A stretch of 64,000 bases of DNA from Cryptomeria japonica (lineage: Eukaryota > Streptophyta > Pinopsida > Cupressales > Cupressaceae), in the NCBI RefSeq assembly GCF_030272615.1, contig NC_081415.1, positions 235,907,803 through 235,971,802 on the forward strand, read 5' to 3'. Numbering within the stretch: position 1 is the stretch's first letter; every line of letters starts with the position of its first letter. Made by a program: the position numbers and the translations under genes. This document shows, piece by piece, positions 11,653-21,836 of this stretch. The notes beneath the pieces were generated by a model that saw nothing but the letters and a program-made list of their open reading frames with translations, had not been told where the DNA came from and searched no databases.

Positions 11653-12713
11653 TGTAGGTCCCGGGGACAACTGAGAGGGGGGGGGGGGGGGTGAATCAGT
11701 TGTCTAATAAATTCAAACCAAAATCTTATTAACCATCTTATTGCTTAATACCGGTAAGACAATTAATTGTGTCAGTAAACAATGTTAACAGGAAATGTTG
11801 TACCGGTAAGAATTAATGCATGAAACATAAGCACAAAGTCAACCACAACACATGACACAAATATTTGTACGTGGAAACCCTGTAAGGGGAAAAACCACGG
11901 TGGGAAACCTTACCCACAATCAGATGATACTACTGCAGATAGTAAGTGTACAAAGAGGGGTCTGCACATGCAGAAAGGCCAACAACCTAGAGCTCACTGC
12001 TCAAACACAAATGGGAGTCACACTGACTACAGTTGGATGGTTAAATCCAATGAGAATGTACTGCACAAAATAGCATCTTCATATGCTGGATTCAGTACCG
12101 GTGTAATGTTGATATGCTTTTCCAAAAACCTAACTTCACTTTCAAATGATGTCTTCGTGTATATCTTTGCTTGATCTCGCATATACCCTTCCTTAAATCT
12201 TTTTCGCATTCCACATTTGATCTTACAAATAAGATCTTACATTTATACCATACCCTAAGACCAATTTTAGTAGGTCGGCTCTACAAGATATTACAATAAA
12301 ACATTTTACAAATAATACAATAACCAATGCAATAACTGATTGAACATGTCGGCTTAATGCATTTACAACAATAATAAATCATCTCCATAGCGTGCCATGC
12401 TAATCTGGAAAAGATAAACCTGCCGGTGTAACCCTAGATAACCTGGACCTATTTGCCGGTAAAAGCAAATATGCAAATAAGAATATACCAATGATATTAC
12501 TTCAAGGAAAAGTGTCCACATGATGTCTTCAACATTACCAAGTGTCTTCCATGTCATTGCATGTACCGGCGAATATTATATCCTGCCGGTTAACTATATA
12601 CCGGTGATTGTTTGAGCATTTTACTGATTGCCAGTGAATGTTTGCTGGATCTCCAAAGTATTTGTGTTAGTAGGTGTTGACATCAATGACAAAACCATAC
12701 CAAAATACCAATA
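11653..12713 (-). repeat. Copia 3' LTR
   Basis: The 1,061-bp repeat aligns along its whole length with 17289-18344. On the plus strand it begins TGTAGGTCC and ends ATACCAATA, where the partner ends ATACCAACA, so its terminal CA has mutated to TA. A run of about 14 G near 11680 is longer than in the partner. It contains several TACCGG/CCGGTA words. Being next to the polypurine tract it is the downstream LTR of the minus-strand element. Confidence 0.95.
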
Positions 12714-12714
12714 A

Positions 12715-12725
12715 TCTCCCCCTTT
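12715..12725 (-). promoter_or_regulatory. Copia polypurine tract
   Basis: Read on the minus strand this is AAAGGGGGAGA, one base or so inside the 3' LTR edge at 12713. Such tracts resist RNase H and prime plus-strand DNA synthesis in LTR retrotransposons. Its position confirms the element's orientation. Confidence 0.85.
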
Positions 12726-13080
12726 GGCATTGATGGCAACACAAGATGGAAAAACCATCAAAGTGCCAAAATAGAAATGCCAAGTACAAAAACCAATTCT
12801 CCCCCTGGGAGTAATATGTGTTTATACAAAGATTTATTTACAATACCAATCTCTCCTCAAAAAGATAATGCATTTTTCCATATATTTTTCTTTAATGTTT
12901 TTCCATATATCTCTCCCCCTTTGACATCAAATGCCAAAGTCACAAAAAGGTCAAGTTCATACAAAATACCAACCAATTCAATATACCAACTACTCCCCCT
13001 GAGAAGTAGCTTCCTCATCAAATACCGAAATAAAAGATTTGTCCATTTAATTATGCCGGTTGATGACAATTATCAACTGT

Positions 13081-14744
13081 CTAAGTCTCTACCGGTCGAG
13101 GTAAGACTTCGAGCTGATCTCTGAGATACTCAAAAGTTTCCTTAGGCAAAGGTTTTGTAAAAATATTTGCAAGCTGTTCTTTAGTATTCACATAAACCAG
13201 TTTTATTTCCTTTTCTTCAACTTTTTCCCTTAGAAAATTTAGTTTGATAGAAACATGTTTTGTTTTAGAATGTAATACTGGATTCTTAGATATATCAATT
13301 GCTGCAGTGTTATCACAATATATAGTAATAGGTTCCTTGCATTTTACCTTTATGTCTTTCAACATTTGCTTAAGCCAAAGTACCTATGTACAGTTTGTTG
13401 CTGCTGCAACATATTCTAATTCTGCTGTTGATAAAGATGTACAACTCTGTTTCTTACTTAACCAAGAAACTAATCTCTTTCCAAGAAAGAATGCTCCTCC
13501 AGTGGTTCTCTTTCTATCATCCACATCTCTTGCCCAATTTGCATCTGTGTATGCATATAGATCAAAATTTTCATCTTTAGGATACCATAATCCAAGATTT
13601 GTTGTGCCTTGTAAGTACTGGAAAATCCTTTTTACTGTTGATTCATGGTTTTCCTTGGGATTACTCTGAAATCTAGAAACTGTACATACTGCATTCATAA
13701 TATCAGGTCTGGTTTGTGTCAAATACAGTAAACCTCCTATCATAGATTTGTATCTAGTTGGATTAACAGGTGTAGATTCATCCCTTTGAGATAATTTGTC
13801 ATTTGTAGTCATAGGTGTGCTTACCGATTTAGAGTTCTCCATCCCAAATTTCTTGAGTAGTTCTTTCAAGTACTTAGATTGACTAAAAAATATGCCTTTA
13901 TCAGTCTGTAAAATCTGCAATCCTAAAAAGAATTTTATTTCTCCAATCATAGACATTTCAAATTCATGCTACATTTTAAGAGAAAATTCTTTGCATAATC
14001 CATCTTCTCCTCCAAAGATTATATCATCAACAAATACTTCCATAATCAAAATGTCATCATTAGTTACTTTTTAATATAAATTGCTATCTGCATTTCCTTT
14101 AGTAAAACCATTTTTAAGAGATACTTATCCAATCTTGCATACCAGGCTCTTGGAGCTTGTTTTAGTCCATACAGAGCTTTTCTTAATCTGCAAACCATAT
14201 CATTGTTATCTGTCAAAGAAAATCCATCAGGTTGTTCAATATAAACTTCTTCTTCAAGATCTTCATTCAAAAATGCACATTTAATATCCATTTGATAAAC
14301 TTTGTAATCCTTGTGAGCTGCAAAGGCTAAGAATAATCTAACTGCTTCAATTCTGGCTACCGGTGCAAAGGTTTCATTGTAATCAACTCCTTCTTTCTGA
14401 GAATATCCCTTATACACTAGTCTTGCTTTATTCCTGACAACCTTACCATCTTCATTGAGTTTGTTTCTAAATACCCATTTGGTTCCAATTACATTTTTAT
14501 TTTCAGGCCGGGGAACTAATGTCCAAGTATTATTTTTCTCAATTTGTCCTAATTCTTCTTCCATAGCTTTAATCCAAAATTTATCTTCACATGCCTCATT
14601 GATAGATAATGGTTCACATTAAGAAATAAGACATACCTCTTCATTTTCCAATCTTCCTCTTGTCATGACTCCTTTAAATTTGCTTCCAATTATCTGATCT
14701 TCAGAATGATTTAGTCTTACATATCGGGGTGTCTTAGTCTGTTG
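13081..14744 (-). pseudogene. Copia reverse transcriptase and RNase H
   Basis: The RT of the copia polyprotein. Seen in order: the WTLVPRP and GTKWVFRNK block near 14530-14450, [26 protein letters not shown] with the first catalytic aspartate, and [11 protein letters not shown] near 14140. The active-site FVDDII is intact near 14010 in a shifted frame. Then come the usual RT tail (GEIKFFLGLQI, RPDIMNAVC) and RNase H with TDANWA, SLSTAELEYVA and a DNTAAI block. It ends at 13081. Stops lie at 14619-14621, 14071-14073, 13969-13971 and 13384-13386. A one-base shift in an A-run near 14113-14118 changes the frame. It follows integrase directly in the standard copia order. Confidence 0.9.
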
Positions 14745-16547
14745 TTATTCTTCAATTACTGTGGTATCCTCTGATGATACCGGAGTAACTGGGTCATCAT
14801 TCTGTACCGGTGGATTTACTGTTGGTTCATTTGTCATAATTTCTGTTACTGGTTTAGAGTCTATATACCTTGAAGTTCCTCTGAATTGTTCATCAATCTT
14901 TACATTTGTACTCTCAACAATTTTCTGTAATCTTTTATTAAAACATCTATAAGCTTTACTCTTAGATGAATAACCAAGAAATATTCCTTCATCACTTCTA
15001 GGATCAAACTTGCCAATATACTCATCTCTTCTAATATAACATTTACTTTCAAAAATTCTGAAATACTTAAGAGTAGGAGTATTACCAAACCATAGTTCAT
15101 GAGGGGTCTTACCAGTTTCACCTTTGATGTGAACTTTGTTGAATGTATAGACAGCAGTGCTTACTACCTCTCTCCAGTACACATGTGGTAGATTTGCTTT
15201 TGATAACATAATTCTTGCTGCATCCAAAATAGTTCTATTTTTCCTTTCAACAACTCCATTCTGTTGTGGTGTCCGAGGTGCTGATAATTGTCTTTTGATT
15301 CCATTCACTTCACAAAATATATTAAAATCTCTAGATGTGAATTCTCCTCCTTGATCTGATCTTAAACATTTAATTTTCTTACTGGTTTCATTTTCAACCA
15401 TTGCTTTGAATAGTTTGAACTTCCCAAGTGCTTCTGACTTTTCTCTGAGAAAAGTAACCCAACACATTCTAGAATAATCATCAATAATTATCATGAAATA
15501 TCTATCACCTTGTAAGCTTTTAGTTCTAGCCGGACCACATAAATCAGTGTGAATTAAATCAAAAGCATTATTGGATTTTTCTAGAATACTTTTGAAACTA
15601 GCTCTAACATGTTTTCCAAATTGACATTCCTTGCAAATTGTATTCTGAGGTTTCACAATTTTAGGTAGATCTCTAACTGCCTTAGAAGTACTGATTTTTA
15701 CCATGCAATCAAAATTTACATGACATAGTCTTTTATGCCATAGCCAACTTTCATCTATAAGAGCAATTAAGCATGCCTTTTCACTGTTATTCAAATGAAA
15801 GATATTACCTCTAGTCTGATTACCGGTTGCAATTTCCAAACCAGTTCTATTCATGATTTTGCATTTTCCATTTTTAAATTGTAACTGAAAACCTTTCTCA
15901 ACTAATTGACCAACACTTAAAAGATTATGTTTTAATCCTTCAACATAGTAAACATTGTCAGTGTTATGTTTACCATCAAGAGATATTGAACCCTTACCTT
16001 TGATTGAACAGGCTTTGTCATCTCTAAATCTTACTAAACCTCCATTGTATTCTTGAAAGTTCAAGAATTTCCCTTTGTCTCCAGTCATGTGATGTGAGCA
16101 TCCTGAGTCAATAATCCATTCATCCTTTGATTCAACTTTAGCTGCTAGGGCTTGTTCTACTGGTGGAGCAATAGGTACTGGTTGATCTTCTGTTATAGCA
16201 ACAAAGACCCATCCGTTGTCTGTTGGATCCTCATCAGAATCATCAGTCACACCTTCATCAACAATGTAACAGGATTTATCTTTGTTTTTCTTAAATCTGT
16301 ATCTTTGATATTCAGGATTAGGTTTGTATGTCCTTCTAGCTTCTTCTCTTAGTCTAGCATGTCTATCAGGGCATCTTGAAGCCATATGACCAATCTTATT
16401 GCAATCGAAACATTTAAAGGGTGCTTTACCTTCATACTTACTTCCAATTGGACCTTTTGGCATTTTTCTTGCAAATAGTGCTTCAAGTTCTTCAAGCTCT
16501 TCATTCTCCTTCCTGGTTTCTTCAAGTTCTCTTGCATAAAAGGCTCT
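14745..16547 (-). pseudogene. Copia zinc knuckle, protease and integrase
   Basis: Numbered from the methionine at 16463. A CCHC zinc knuckle (CFDCNKIGHMASRC) lies at residues 18-31. The protease active site DSGCSHHMTG starts at residue 119. The GAG-pre-integrase zinc site has H243, H248, C277 and C280. The integrase catalytic triad D307 (IHTDLCG), D370 (LRSDQGGEF) and E406 (GVVERKN) is complete, and the C-terminal FLGYSSKSKAYRCFN block is present. This 572-residue stretch is unbroken, and ends at a TAA near 14745. Upstream a TAG at 16548-16550 in the same frame separates it from gag. The triad and zinc ligands are intact, so loss of function comes from the stops. Confidence 0.93.
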
Positions 16548-17231
16548 CTAGTTTGATTTGTCAAAAGATGGAGCAGATGATGTTGATGCTTTGAAGGCCA
16601 AATCAATTTTTATAGCAACAGGACCAAATTCCTCTATTTCAAAAGTTGAAAGTTTTCCAATCAATGTATCCCTAGTTATTGATGTATTAGGCATTGTTCT
16701 CAGCTCATTAATAGTAGTAACCTTCATTTTATATGCCGGTGGCAAACCTGTTAAGATTTTTGAAACAATTTCATCTTCACTCAAGGTTCCTCCACAACAT
16801 TTGATACCTAAAACAATTTCATTTACTCTTTCCATAAAGGCAAAAATTCTTTCATCTTCTTCCATTTTCAAATGTTCATACCTGACTCGAAAGCTTTCAA
16901 GTTTTGCAATTTTGACTATGGAATCCCCTTCATTCAGTGTTTCCAAATGATCCCAAATAGCTTTTGTAGTAGATCTATCTGATAATCCCATGATTTGTTG
17001 ATCTGATAATGTGCTCAAAAGTGCTTCTCTTGCTTTGCAATCATTTTCTTCATCTTTAGCTAAAGTAATAGGAGCAGGCTGACCAGCTATAGCAGCAGTA
17101 TAGCCATTCTTAGTAACTTCCCAGATGTCTTTACCAATGCAATTCAGATGTGTCTCCATTCTAATTTTCCATATTCCATAGTTGGTTCCATAAAGTTTAG
17201 GACTATCCTTCCTGAAATAATTAGTAGACAT
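16548..17231 (-). pseudogene. Copia gag
   Basis: The 227-residue N-terminal gag of the copia element. It starts at an ATG about 45 bases after the primer binding site. Blocks typical of copia gag (UBN2 type) are visible: LYGTNYGIWKIRMETHL, AREALLSTLSDQQI, AIWDHLETLNEG, and ILTGLPPAYKMKV. The frame ends in a TAG at 16548 but stays open beyond it into the zinc knuckle. It is the first product of the element and forms the particle shell. Confidence 0.88.
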
Positions 17232-17274
17232 TGGATCTCCTCAAGTTGTTAAACTTCTGCAAAAAGAGGTCTAA

Positions 17275-17286
17275 GCTCTGATACCA
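17275..17286 (-). promoter_or_regulatory. Copia primer binding site
   Basis: On the minus strand this reads TGGTATCAGAGC, complementary to the 3' end of plant initiator methionine tRNA. It lies two bases from the LTR edge at 17289 and primes minus-strand DNA synthesis. It fixes 17289-18344 as the 5' LTR. Confidence 0.93.
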
Positions 17287-17288
17287 AT

Positions 17289-18344
17289 TGTAGGTCCTAG
17301 AGACAACTGAGGGGGGGGGGGGTGAATCAGTTGTCTAATAAATTCAAACCAAAATCTTATTAACCAACTTATTTCTTAATACCGGGAAGACAGTTAATTG
17401 TGCCGGTAAACAATATTAACAGGAAATGTTGTACCGGTAAGAATTAATGCATGAAACATAAGCACAAAGTCAACCACAACACATGACACAAATATTTGTA
17501 CGTGGAAACCCTGTAAGGGGAAAAACCACGGTGGGAAACCTTACCCACAATCAGATGATACTACTACAGATAGTAAGTGTACAAAGAGGGGTCTGCACAT
17601 GCAGAAAGGTCAACAGCCTAGAGCTCACTGCTCAAACACAAATGGAAGTCACACTGACTACAGTTGGATGGTTAAATCCAATGAGAATGTACTGCACAAA
17701 ATAGCATCTTCATATGCTGGATTCAGTACCGGTGTAATGCTGATATGCTTTTCTAAAAACCTAACTTCACTTTCAAATGATGTCTTCGTGTATATCTCTG
17801 CTTGATCTCGCATATACCCTTCCTTAAATCTTTTTCGCATTCCACATTTGATCTTACAAATAAGATCTTACATTTATACCATACCCTAAGACCAATTTCA
17901 GTAGGTCGACTCTACAAGATATTACAATAAAACATTTTACAAATAATACAATATCCGATGCAATAACTGATTGAACATGTCGGCTTAATGCATTTACAGC
18001 AATAATAAATCATCTCCATAGCGTGCCATGCTGATCTGGAAAAGATAAACCTGCCGGTGTAACCCTAGATAACCTGGACCTATTTGCCAGTAAAAGCAAA
18101 TATACAAATAAGAATATACCAATGATATTACTTCAAGGAAAAGTGTCCACATGATGTCTTCGACATTACCAAGTGTCTTCCATGTCATTGCATGTACCAG
18201 TGAATATTATATCCTGTCGGTTTACTATATACCGGTGATTGTTTGAGCATTTTACTGATTGCCGGTGAATGTTTGCTGGATCTCCAAAGTAGGTGTGTTA
18301 GAAGGTATTGACATCAATGACAAAACCATACCAAAATACCAACA
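17289..18344 (-). repeat. Copia 5' LTR
   Basis: The 1,056-bp repeat runs TGTTGG...CCTACA on the minus strand with intact TG and CA ends. It is next to the initiator-Met primer binding site, so it should hold the promoter of the copia element. Its partner at 11653-12713 differs at about 36 positions. Confidence 0.95.
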
Positions 18345-18808
18345 GGTGATTCAGGCACAAGATGTGGTCCTCTATTGCTTCCACTATTAGGCCTCCTTTG
18401 ATCCATGTTGAGGTGAGTTTGTTGCAAAGGTCTATGTTCCATTATTTGAGACATGTCAAAATCATGAGGGATCTTGGCTCCACTTTGTGCTATCACTTGT
18501 AAAAAGTATTGTCTATCTCTCCTCATTATTTCCTCAACCAATCTATTGAAACGGGGATCCATAATGGCATCTTCCACTTCTGCTGAATGTAAAGAGAAGT
18601 TGTCCATATTGTCATTGTGTGTATCATTATTGTTTGTAGTGTCCATGTGCTCAACATTTGGAATGTTTCTATAAGCATCCATGTCAGGTAATGTAGTATG
18701 ATCAGAATTGAAAAAGATATCATTATCATACTCACAGGAGCTCATGTTTGCGGACTCTTGAGCCTCTTTAGTTTCTCTCCTAGATTTTTGGGAACGGGTT
18801 TCAACCAT
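18345..18808 (-). pseudogene. Gypsy gag N-terminal part, cut off by copia
   Basis: Begins with an ATG at 18808 and MVETRSQKSRRETKEAQE, a basic start followed by an acidic asparagine-rich segment and then DPRFNRLVEEIMRRDRQYF and a proline-rich tail. The frame enters the copia LTR at 18344 and resumes at 11652 on the far side, in register after subtracting the insertion and one 5-bp target copy. This gives the start of the gypsy polyprotein and dates the copia insertion after the gypsy one. Confidence 0.85.
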
Positions 18809-19299
18809 GAACTAGGTATTGACAAAGATGTGTGAGACTAGATGAAAAATGGAAAGAGTATGGAAGACCAAGAGTTGGATGGAATGTAAATGAATCTGAG
18901 GTTTACTTGCAATGTCCAAAGTGTAAGACTAAGTATGTATGTAGTAGAGTAGGTGTGGCTTCCAAAGAGAGGATAGTTTCTCTTGATGAGGTAAGTTGAC
19001 CTTGACTCTAAGTAAGACCAAATGAGACCCAAAGTTGATAGACCTTGATGAGGGACCACTTAGCAAAATGTTGTTGTATGTAGTGTGTTGACAAAGTATG
19101 ATGAGGACAAGCAAGTGACCTTTTGACTCAAGTTTAGACAAATGTGAATGTAATGTAAGGTGTAAAGCAATGATGGACTTTGTGAGACCTAAAGACAAGT
19201 TGAATGCTTGATGAAAACCTGAAGAGATAACCTAGGAAGCTCAATAAGTCCAAAACTGACTGTTCTTGTTTGCTGAATTATGAAAGTTCTCAATCCTAA
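18809..19299 (-). other. Gypsy leader, part nearest gag
   Basis: Untranslated leader between the gag start and the first 20-bp array. No conserved reading frame and no second gene were seen. The sequence is moderately purine-rich on the plus strand. Confidence 0.5.
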
Positions 19300-19490
19300 A
19301 CACAGACGTGTCTGTATACTTCACAGACGCGCTTAAATGCCATAGACGCTATTCTGACAGACACAGACGCGTTTCTGAGATGCTGCAAATGCGAAGTTGC
19401 TCAAAACACAGACGCGTTTCTACCCTTCACAGACACGGTTATATGACACAGACGCTATTCTGTCAGACACAGATACGTTTCTACAAAATT
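19300..19490 (-). repeat. Leader array 1, 20-bp unit
   Basis: About eight degenerate copies of a unit written CACAGACGCGTTTCTG on the plus strand, spaced about 19-20 bases, with some copies decayed to CATAGACGCTATTCTG. On the element's coding strand the core is CGCGTCTGTG, the same core and period as at 316-560. It lies in the untranslated leader of the gypsy element, about 500 bases before gag. Confidence 0.7.
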
Positions 19491-19739
19491 TGTGCAATTT
19501 TTTCCAATCTGTGAAGTTGTTTTGTTGTGACCAAATCTGAATGTTTGACTGTTTTTCGTGACAAGAGGACACAGTGTTGATGAGGACAAAACGTTTGCAG
19601 GTTTTAGACTCAAAAATGACTCCAAGAAAAGTGTGTTGTTTGATGTAAGAATGTTTTGCATACACTTGAAGACACAAAAGACACAATGTTTTGATGTTTG
19701 GTCTTGAATGTTTGAATGTTTAAAATAAGTCAAGCACAA
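19491..19739 (-). other. Gypsy leader, AT-rich spacer
   Basis: No coding potential that matches a known family and no strong repeat was seen. It separates the first 20-bp array from the GC-richer block. Confidence 0.4.
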
Positions 19740-20115
19740 TTCTTATGGCTGGCCAAGACAATAGTTATTGATCCCACATGGAGTTTCCCCTGAGGCTACG
19801 CTATTCAAAGTGAATACTTAGATGCATGACCCCACTGGCTCCACCCTCAGCACTCACTTCTCGGGGCAACCAAGCATCAGTCCCCACGAAAACTCCTCAT
19901 GGCGAACTTTGTATCTCTACTAAGAACCGTATGTGTGTGGGTCGCTACCAGAGGTCTGACCTCCTACCCCAACAACTAGAAGGATTTTGGCTTCTAAAAC
20001 AAAAAGGTGCTAGTAAGGGCATCTGCTCGTGTGGCCATACATGCAGCACTTTCAGCTCTGTAAATACAGAAGGCTCCCAGCCGGTAGGGGTTACGCCCTA
20101 CAAATGATCAAATAA
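19740..20115 (-). other. GC-richer leader block
   Basis: A block clearly richer in GC than the surrounding leader, with paired short words such as GTAGGGGTTACGCCCTAC (near 20084-20101, an inverted pair GTAGGG/CCCTAC) and GATCAAATAAATTTGATC (near 20107-20124, a near-perfect palindrome). It has no convincing reading frame. Position in the leader and inverted words suggest RNA structure, perhaps a packaging or translation signal, but that is inference. Confidence 0.45.
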
Positions 20116-20689
20116 ATTTGATCAAACGGGTTTATGGGGAGACATAGTGTCAGTATGAACTAATCAACACATGTTATTCATAGTTTTCACCATGAATATA
20201 GTTATTTATAGTGGTTTGGAAGAAGATGGCTTTTCTTTTGCTATCACTTGGGTCGTTCTCTCCTCACTAGTAGTCCTAATGACCACATGGGGAGACAAGC
20301 CCTCTAAAGATTAAACAAAAAGAGCCTATTGCTCAAGACACAAAAGACAATGATTCAATTTTAAAGCACCAATTGAAGTGTTTGCTAATCTATGAAAACA
20401 AGGCACTCAATAAAGATCAAAAACCCTTGCCAAGGTCCTACAACAAAGATTTGTTAGTAGTTTGGATTGTTTCAAATGATCACCCCTTCCTGCAAGCACA
20501 CAAGTTAGGTAAATTTTAGATCCAAAAGACTTTGTGAAATAGGGGCCTTCGACAAAACGATTTTGCTTTCAAGACAAGCTACACCAATTTTGTTAGCTAG
20601 ATCTGAAAATGTTAGCTCAAAATAAACGAGATTTGAAAAACCGAATGACTAAAAACTGAATCAATGAAAACCCCCAAAATGAAATCAGT
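20116..20689 (-). other. Gypsy leader, unassigned
   Basis: Untranslated leader between the GC-richer block and the second 20-bp array. No gene or strong repeat was seen. Confidence 0.4.
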
Positions 20690-20960
20690 GCACACAGACG
20701 CGGTTACCATAAACACAAACGCGGCTTCTGGACACAGATGCGCTTCTGTGAAACACAAACGCGGCTCCGGAACGCAGACGCGGCTTTTGGACGCAGACGC
20801 GCCTGAAAACCCCACAGATGGGACTAGGGAACACAGACGCGATTTTTGGAATCTGCAAAAAAAAAAAAATACTATCGAGGGTGTGGACGCGATCCTAGAT
20901 GTCACAGACGCGGCAGAAAACCAAAAACGTGATCTGAAAGTATGCAGACGCGAAAATACC
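20690..20960 (-). repeat. Leader array 2, 20-bp unit
   Basis: About ten or more copies of a unit resembling CACAGACGCGGCTTCTGGA on the plus strand, at about 19-20-base spacing, with variants CACAAACGCGG and CGCAGACGCG. An A-run (about 13 A, near 20857) and a few decayed units interrupt it. This is the better preserved of the two arrays in the gypsy leader, 80 bases or so downstream (on the coding strand) of the primer binding site. Confidence 0.75.
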
Positions 20961-21039
20961 AAAATACTATCGAAAATGTCAGATCTGCAACCTCAAAACA
21001 CAAAATCTGCAACAAGGATGTTAAATGCAAAAGGGACAA

Positions 21040-21059
21040 GGGTCCCATCGGGCGTGCCA
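21040..21059 (-). promoter_or_regulatory. Probable gypsy primer binding site
   Basis: On the minus strand this begins TGGCACGCCCGATGGGACCC, three bases (TTT) after the LTR end ...TATACA. The same ACA-TTT-TGG layout is seen in the other gypsy element at 39387-39395. TGG at the start matches the CCA end of a tRNA, but the tRNA species was not identified by eye. Confidence 0.65.
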
Positions 21060-21062
21060 AAA

Positions 21063-21836
21063 TGTATACGATGAAAATGGATAACAACAATGATGAAAGA
21101 CTAAATGAATTCAACCACAAAACCCTAGCCTAACAACAACAAAGATCCACCATAACATATGAAGATTACCTAAGATAATGCAAATCAAATGAAATCACAA
21201 AGATTATACCATCACATGTCCAATAGGGTTTGGATCTCCATTCTTCCTATCTCCATTGATCTTGCTTGGTATATTTGCTCTCATATTTTATGTGCACAAG
21301 AGCTCAACAAAGAACGGAATGTGGTTGCAAGTAGGATCGCATATGAAAAGCGTAGTGTAGTCAAGTGCATAAATTGATTAGCCAGGGTTTGATAATGAAG
21401 GAAGAATCTCCTTATATAGAAGACACCATAAGAAATGGAGGGATAAGATTGAGAGGTGTAAAAAGAGGTCGGCTATGATTAGAGAGTAGGTAAAAGAAAT
21501 AAGAAAATAATACGAGGGTAAGTAGTGTAGGAATTAAGAGATGAATGACATGTGTCATAGGTAGAAAAGGCTAATGAATTAATTAAATAAATAAAGATTT
21601 ATTTAATTAATAGAAGAAGTGGGATCAATTAAATAAATAAGATATTTATTTAATTTAGGAAAAGGGATAATTTAAATAAATAAATGTATTTATTTAAATG
21701 AGAAATAAGGCTAGAAGAGGATAAATGAATTAATTAAATAAATAAAGATTTATTTAATTAATAGAAGAATTAGGATAAAATGATTAAATAAATAAAGTAT
21801 TTATTTAATTAGACATGACAATTTTAGGTGTCTACA
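21063..21836 (-). repeat. Gypsy 5' LTR
   Basis: A 774-bp LTR that reads TGTAGACACC...GTATACA on the minus strand. It matches the solo LTR at 23181-23944 in reverse orientation along its whole length. A TATA-like TATATAA (plus 21411-21417) lies in it, ahead of the leader. The promoter-side part, plus 21570-21815, holds five AT-only palindromic modules built on ATTAAATAAATA...TATTTATTTAAT. It joins the primer binding site and leader of the Tat-type element. The five flanking bases are AGTAG; no partner copy was found. Confidence 0.85.

Larger units (their letters stand above)
11653..18344 (-). mobile_element. Ty1/copia element inserted in gypsy gag
   Basis: A 6,692-bp minus-strand copia element with TG...CA ends, two LTRs of 1,061 and 1,056 bp, a primer binding site, a polypurine tract and a gag-protease-integrase-RT-RNase H frame. 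The five bases GGTGA occur at 11648-11652 and again at 18345-18349, a perfect target site duplication. The host sequence on both sides is the gag gene of the surrounding gypsy element. By hand alignment the LTRs differ at about 36 positions (about 3.4 percent), mostly transitions, plus a poly-G length change. The coding frame carries about five or six stops and a frameshift, so it is not autonomous now. Confidence 0.95.
4584..21836 (-). mobile_element. Ty3/gypsy element, Tat-type, nested and decayed
   Basis: A minus-strand LTR retrotransposon. In transcription order: 5' LTR (21836 down to 21063), primer binding site, a leader of about 2.2 kb, gag, aspartic protease, a G-patch segment, reverse transcriptase, an RNase H, a second plant-type RNase H, and integrase. 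The second RNase H placed between the first and integrase is the hallmark of the Tat group (Ogre/Retand relatives). A copia element occupies 11653-18344 within gag. Without that insertion the unit would be about 10.6 kb. The polyprotein frame is broken by at least nine stops and two frameshifts, and the RT active site is altered, so it is not autonomous now. The 3' LTR is not recognisable, so the left boundary given is only the end of integrase. Confidence 0.88.

Noticed and set aside
13244-13669. 141-codon plus-strand frame
   Set aside because: It lies antisense to the copia RNase H, whose motifs are clear on the minus strand.
17275-17286. tRNA-Met gene fragment
   Set aside because: Only 12 bases match the tRNA 3' end, located exactly at an LTR edge, so it is a primer binding site. 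The same holds at 39393, 61191 and 63114.
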